NCBI GenBank assembly: GCA_012511315.1 | Contig: JAAZGI010000103.1 | Location: 1-9,119, forward strand | Direction: 5' to 3' | DNA length: 9,119 nt | Source: Clostridium sp. | GTDB lineage: Bacteria; Bacillota; Clostridia; Clostridiales; Clostridiaceae | In this document: positions 5,064 through 9,119 of the stretch, one piece after another | Numbering within the stretch: position 1 is the stretch's first letter | Layout of the letters: each line of letters opens with the position of its first letter | The notes under the pieces: generated by a model | The model's database searches: none | The model's input: only the letters and a program-made list of their open reading frames with translations | Told to the model about the DNA's origin: nothing | Position numbers and translations under genes: made by a program

Positions 5064-5417
5064 TTGGAGAATAATTTATTTAATAAATCGGATGAGATTT
5101 CCACTGGAAAGGTTTGTCCAAGATGTGGTATCAGTTTTATTGAATTTAAGCGGACTAGCTTAGTAGGCTGCCCTGTTTGCTACCGGTTTTTCAGAGATCA
5201 ACTCATTCCATCCATTCGAAAAGTTCAGTTTATCTTGCAACATGAAGGTAAGTTTCCGGCATCCACCTCAATGGAATCTCGCTCGCGGCGGCGAATAACG
5301 CTGCTACGCCAAGAGCTCTCCGAGGCTGTTATGACAGAAAATTTTGAGCGAGCAGCTGAGCTCCGTGATGAAATCATTGAGCTAAAAGAGCTGTTGGAAA
5401 CGGAGGCTAAGCTATGA
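5064..5417 (+). CDS. mcsA: McsA, activator of arginine kinase McsB (short form)
   Basis: The protein is 117 residues from the TTG start. It has one four-cysteine zinc site, CPRC (18-21) and CPVC (36-39), matching the second zinc finger of Bacillus McsA, and a UVR-type helical hairpin at about 76-112 with the signature FERAAELRDEI (94-104). Bacillus McsA is about 185 residues and begins with another CxxC zinc motif; that part is absent here, and the in-frame sequence upstream of 5064 encodes no CxxC before a stop at 4989. McsA binds and activates McsB and takes part in CtsR control. mcsA overlaps mcsB by four bases (ATGA). Identity is secure from the zinc/UVR order and from mcsB and clpC next door. 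Confidence 0.88.
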   Translation: MENNLFNKSDEISTGKVCPRCGISFIEFKRTSLVGCPVCYRFFRDQLIPSIRKVQFILQHEGKFPASTSMESRSRRRITLLRQELSEAVMTENFERAAELRDEIIELKELLETEAKL

Positions 5418-6433
5418 CTGATAAGAACAAACTAAAAATTACATCAAGAGTTCGTCTGGCCCGTAATATAGATATGTTCAATTTTCCCCATAAACTGGAT
5501 TCAACTACAGCCAGAGATTTAGTGGAACGAGTAGAAGAGGCCTTCTTTGTTTCTAAAACTTTAGCGGAAGACTATCGGTCTAGACACCTCTGGAAAGAAA
5601 AAGGTCTAGATTTAATGTATTGGTTTGAGAAGCATTTAGTCTCTTCCAAATTGATTGACAATGCAGATATCGGTGCATTTATTAGTAATAAGGCTGAAGA
5701 AGTTTCCATTATGATTAATGAAGAAGATCATTTGCGACTACAGACTATGTCCGCTCATAAAAATTTAGCTGAGCTTTATAAAGAGGCCGACCGATTAGAT
5801 AGTGTGTTAGAAGAAAAACTCAGCTGGGCTTTTGATAATCAGTTAGGTTACTTAACGGCTTGTCCCACCAACTTAGGCACCGCTCTACGCGCATCAGTCA
5901 TGGTACATCTACCAGCGTTGACTTATCGAGATCGGATTGGATTAATTGCTCAAAAATTAGCCCAGATGGGAATGACCATCCGCGGAATCTATGGGGAAGG
6001 ATCTCAAGCTGAAGGCTGCATCTATCAGATTTCTAACGAAGTAACTTTAGGAATATCAGAGAAGTTTATTGTAGACAACATAGAAGAAACCATCGATTCC
6101 ATTCTTGCCCTTGAAGTAGCAGAACAAAACAAGCTCTTGGGTGCAAGAGGAGATGAAACAAGAGATTTAATTTATCGTTCTTTGGGAATTATATCCCACG
6201 CTCATTTGATGAGTTCGGGAGAAGCCTTAAAGCATTTATCCAAAGTGCGCCTAGGGGTTGAGTCTGAAGTGATTACAGAATTAAGCACAGCGGATGTGGA
6301 TGCTATGATTATTGGCATCCAAACCGGAAATCTCCATCGAGAACTTGGACTCACTGAATTGATGTTAGAAAAAGATAGAGACCTATTAAGAGCGACGGTT
6401 TTAAGAAATGAAATGAAAAGGAGGCTGATCTGA
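5414..6433 (+). CDS. mcsB: Protein arginine kinase McsB
   Basis: This 339-residue cytosolic enzyme belongs to the ATP:guanido phosphotransferase family and phosphorylates arginine in proteins, which marks them for ClpC-ClpP. Visible motifs are SRVRLARN (11-18), NEEDHLR (102-108), the catalytic-loop cysteine 150 in TACPTNLGT (148-156) and RGIYGEGS (190-197), all of the McsB rather than the creatine-kinase type. RDLLRA (322-327) fits the RDxxRA allosteric phosphoarginine-binding motif. It lacks about 20 residues at the N-terminus compared with Bacillus McsB (363), ahead of the conserved core. GGAGG (5402-5406) sits seven bases before the ATG. The start overlaps the mcsA stop, consistent with coupled production of activator and kinase. 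Confidence 0.96.
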   Translation: MTDKNKLKITSRVRLARNIDMFNFPHKLDSTTARDLVERVEEAFFVSKTLAEDYRSRHLWKEKGLDLMYWFEKHLVSSKLIDNADIGAFISNKAEEVSIMINEEDHLRLQTMSAHKNLAELYKEADRLDSVLEEKLSWAFDNQLGYLTACPTNLGTALRASVMVHLPALTYRDRIGLIAQKLAQMGMTIRGIYGEGSQAEGCIYQISNEVTLGISEKFIVDNIEETIDSILALEVAEQNKLLGARGDETRDLIYRSLGIISHAHLMSSGEALKHLSKVRLGVESEVITELSTADVDAMIIGIQTGNLHRELGLTELMLEKDRDLLRATVLRNEMKRRLI

Positions 6434-6435
6434 TC

Positions 6436-9063
6436 ATGTTAGACAGATTAACCGAACGTGCAAGAACTGCACTTATGAAAGCCCAGGAAATGTCCCGGGA
6501 ACTTGGCCATGGTTATATTGGCTCAGAGCATATGCTCTTTGGCGTTGCAGCCGTAGAGGGAATGACACAAGACCTTTTACAAGGTTCAAATATTACCAGT
6601 AATATGGTTTATCAATACATCATGCAACATGTTGGTCGACGGACTAGTGTTTCTAGTATGCCAACGAATGCCATTGCCTTGACTCCGCGAACCAAAAGAC
6701 TCTTAGATGGTTCTTTGGAAATGGCCAATAGTATGGGCCATAACTATGTGGGGCCAGAACATATTTTAATGGCTTTGTTGATGGAGGAGGAAGGCATTGC
6801 GTTCCAAATTCTCTTGTCTGCTGGCGTCAACGTGGAAAATTTAAAGACCGACCTAATCAATGGCCTTTCCGCTGGCCCTGATGATGAATCATCGGGTGCA
6901 AATGCTCAGCCTGGCTTAGGATCTGGTAAACTACTGGATCAATATGGAAGAGATTTAAATAAGATGGCTAAGGAGTCCAAGTTGGACCCTGTTATTGGCC
7001 GTGAAGAAGAAATGGAGCGGATTTTAGAAATCCTATCCCGCAGGATTAAAAATAATCCAGTGCTAATCGGTGAACCAGGCGTTGGGAAGACCGCTGTGGT
7101 GGAAGGTCTAGCCCAGCGGATTGTTCAGGGGAATATTCCAGAACTCCTTCAGGACAAACGGGTGGTTAGTTTGGATATGAGCTCTATGCTTGCAGGCGCG
7201 AAATATCGTGGTGAATTTGAAGAACGTTTAAAGAATGTCATGGAAGAAGTTCGCAATGCGGGCAATGTGATTCTTTTTATTGATGAAATCCATACCATTA
7301 TTGGTGCCGGAGCTTCAGAAGGTGCCATTGATGCATCCAATATTTTAAAGCCGGCCCTCGCAAGAGGTGAAATACAAGCCATTGGCGCAACAACGACGGA
7401 TGAATATCGCAAGCATTTTGAAAAAGATGCCGCACTGGAGCGTCGTTTCCAGCCAGTAGTTGTAGGGGAACCCACCTCAGAAGAAGCCTTACAGATTTTA
7501 AAGGGATTGCGGGATAAGTATGAAGCCCACCATCGCGTTAAGATTTTAGATGAAGCACTGGAGGCAGCTGTTAATTTATCCAGCCGTTATATTCAGGATC
7601 GATATTTGCCGGATAAGGCAGTTGACTTAATGGATGAAGCGGCAGCCAGAGTTCGAATTCAAAACTTAACGGCGCCGCCAAATATTAAGAAACTTGAAGA
7701 AGACTTAAAGGCAGTAACCAGAGAAAAAGATGAAGCAGTTAATATTCAAGCCTTTGAAAAAGCGATTGAATTAAGAGATCGCGAGAAAGCATTAAAAGAA
7801 GAGCTTAAAGAAATGAAAGGCAACTGGAAATCTGGAGCTGGGGGTTCATCCATGCTAACCGTGGACGAAGAAGATATTGCTCACGTGGTATCCCGCTGGA
7901 CAAAAATTCCAGTTTCACGCCTCACTCAAACAGAAAGTCAGAAGCTGTTAAAATTGGAAGAACTACTCCACAAACGTGTGGTTGGCCAGGAAGAAGCCAT
8001 TAATTCCATTGCCCGTGCCGTTCGTCGTGCTCGAGTCGGCCTAAAGGATCCCAAGCGACCCATTGGTTCCTTTATCTTTTTAGGACCGACAGGTGTAGGT
8101 AAAACGGAAGTATCCAAGGCCTTGGCTGAAGTTATGTTTGGTGAAGAAAAGAACATGATCCGAATCGATATGTCGGAGTACATGGAAAAACATACGGTGT
8201 CTCGTTTGGTAGGATCCCCTCCAGGTTACGTTGGTTATGATGAGGGAGGACAAATTACAGAAGCAGTACGCAGAAACCCCTACAGTGTGGTACTTTTTGA
8301 TGAAATCGAAAAAGCTCACCCTGATGTGTTTAATATTTTGCTGCAGATTCTAGAAGATGGTCGCCTCACCGATGGGAAGGGTAAAACCGTTGACTTTAAA
8401 AACACCATCGTGATTATGACGTCTAACGTAGGCGCTAATTTATTGAATAAGGAGCGGACCATTGGTTTTAGCACCGGCGAGGATGGAGCTTTAAGTGAAT
8501 ACAATCGAATGAAAGATAATGTGATGGAAGAACTGAAACGAACCTTCCGTCCGGAATTCCTCAACCGAATTGATGACATCATTGTATTCCATTCACTAAA
8601 AACCGAAGATCTCAAACATATTGTTCGCTTAATGACGGACCAGGTGGCTAAACGGATTGAGGATTCAGAGATTTATCTCACCTTTACCGATGAGGCTGTT
8701 TTATACCTTTCGGAACGGGGAACGGATATGGCTTTTGGTGCCAGACCCCTCCGCCGTGAAATCACAAAGAGTGTGGAAGATGCTCTATCTGAAGAAATTC
8801 TACGGGGTACCATCCAAAAGGGCGATGAAATTATCGTCGATTTGGATGGGGATAGCCTGAGCTTTAAAAAATCAGGCCAGCGTCCTTTAAGGCAGCCTGA
8901 AAAGCGAAAAGCGGCCTTTGAACTGGAAGATATGGAATCAAATCAAGAAGAAGATCAAAACAAGAAAGATTTGAACCCTCAAAGTGAGTCCCGCCAAGAC
9001 CAAGTTGAGTCAGAATCAGAGGGTGAAAAACCCAGTGATGATGCTGCCGAAGAAGAGAAATAA
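6436..9063 (+). CDS. clpC: ClpC, AAA+ unfoldase of the ClpCP protease
   Basis: This 875-residue protein unfolds substrates and feeds them to ClpP. It has two N-terminal Clp repeats (about 1-145), the first AAA+ module with Walker A GEPGVGKT (212-219) and Walker B FIDE (281-284), a coiled-coil M domain with a UVR-like motif (about 420-460), which in ClpC binds adaptors, and a second AAA+ module with Walker A GPTGVGKT (550-557) and Walker B LFDE (620-623). IGF (676-678) is the ClpP-binding tripeptide. The C-terminus has an extra acidic low-complexity tail (about 815-875), beyond the usual end near residue 810-820. AGGAGG (6419-6424) precedes the ATG by 11 bases, a little long. It starts two bases after the mcsB stop in the same operon. 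Confidence 0.96.
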   Translation: MLDRLTERARTALMKAQEMSRELGHGYIGSEHMLFGVAAVEGMTQDLLQGSNITSNMVYQYIMQHVGRRTSVSSMPTNAIALTPRTKRLLDGSLEMANSMGHNYVGPEHILMALLMEEEGIAFQILLSAGVNVENLKTDLINGLSAGPDDESSGANAQPGLGSGKLLDQYGRDLNKMAKESKLDPVIGREEEMERILEILSRRIKNNPVLIGEPGVGKTAVVEGLAQRIVQGNIPELLQDKRVVSLDMSSMLAGAKYRGEFEERLKNVMEEVRNAGNVILFIDEIHTIIGAGASEGAIDASNILKPALARGEIQAIGATTTDEYRKHFEKDAALERRFQPVVVGEPTSEEALQILKGLRDKYEAHHRVKILDEALEAAVNLSSRYIQDRYLPDKAVDLMDEAAARVRIQNLTAPPNIKKLEEDLKAVTREKDEAVNIQAFEKAIELRDREKALKEELKEMKGNWKSGAGGSSMLTVDEEDIAHVVSRWTKIPVSRLTQTESQKLLKLEELLHKRVVGQEEAINSIARAVRRARVGLKDPKRPIGSFIFLGPTGVGKTEVSKALAEVMFGEEKNMIRIDMSEYMEKHTVSRLVGSPPGYVGYDEGGQITEAVRRNPYSVVLFDEIEKAHPDVFNILLQILEDGRLTDGKGKTVDFKNTIVIMTSNVGANLLNKERTIGFSTGEDGALSEYNRMKDNVMEELKRTFRPEFLNRIDDIIVFHSLKTEDLKHIVRLMTDQVAKRIEDSEIYLTFTDEAVLYLSERGTDMAFGARPLRREITKSVEDALSEEILRGTIQKGDEIIVDLDGDSLSFKKSGQRPLRQPEKRKAAFELEDMESNQEEDQNKKDLNPQSESRQDQVESESEGEKPSDDAAEEEK

Positions 9064-9098
9064 TCAAACTCTAGCAAAATCTTTAGCTGGAAATGAAA

Positions 9099-9118
9099 TG
9101 CTCATCATAGGATGAGTA
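9099..9118 (+). terminator. Hairpin after clpC, cut by the window edge
   Basis: CTCATC (9101-9106) pairs with GATGAG (9111-9116) around the 4-base loop ATAG, extendable by a G-T and a T-A pair at the base. The window ends two or three bases later, so any T tract is out of view. It could be the clpC terminator or a structure in the leader of the next gene. Confidence 0.3.
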
Positions 9119-9119
9119 A

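Noticed and set aside
7149..8615. Several antisense ORFs inside clpC (7149-7475, 7938-8183, 8080-8319, 8316-8615)
   Set aside because: They lie opposite strongly conserved clpC codons, lack start signals and have the Ser/Arg-rich composition typical of shadow frames.
8657..9067. Small ORFs at the clpC 3' end (8657-8860 on +, 8864-9067 on -)
   Set aside because: The clpC frame continues with recognisable protein through this stretch; both are out-of-frame shadows.

Overview
The window looks like the chromosome of a low-GC Firmicute of the class Clostridia. All convincing genes lie on the + strand, ribosome binding sites are strong GGAGG types, non-coding DNA is very AT-rich, and the gene content is typical of Firmicutes: a cyclic-di-AMP receptor (DarA), RicT, the arginine kinase McsB and ClpC. 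The genus cannot be named from the sequence alone.

Region 1 (1-4215) matches the Bacillus subtilis order yaaO-tmk-yaaQ-(yaaR)-holB-yaaT. It holds the C-terminal part of an Orn/Lys/Arg decarboxylase-family protein, thymidylate kinase (tmk), DarA, the DNA polymerase III delta' subunit (holB) and ricT. yaaR is absent between darA and holB. tmk overlaps the decarboxylase stop by one base. A 433-bp gap with candidate promoters then precedes darA. darA, holB and ricT are tightly packed and end at a good intrinsic terminator (about 4296-4331).

Region 2 (4332-5063) is a roughly 730-bp AT-rich gap with no intact gene. It holds two tandem, diverged copies of an ISL3-like insertion-sequence end, a decayed transposase start with its ribosome binding site intact, a possible second transposase stub, a sigma-A-like promoter with a perfect palindrome just downstream, a terminator-like hairpin and a second short palindrome. 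It looks like an insertion-sequence graveyard at the junction of two conserved gene blocks.

Region 3 (5064-9063) is the protein quality-control operon mcsA-mcsB-clpC. The three genes overlap or are spaced by 2 bp. McsB phosphorylates arginines, McsA is its zinc-containing activator, and ClpC with ClpP degrades marked proteins. The repressor gene ctsR, normally first in this operon, is absent from the window. McsA also lacks the N-terminal zinc-finger portion of its family. Both losses sit next to the insertion-sequence debris.

I see no new defence, toxin or biosynthetic system. The points most worth checking are the IS-associated operon remodelling (no ctsR, short McsA), the promoter/palindrome/hairpin cluster before mcsA, and the unexplained 433-bp gap before darA.
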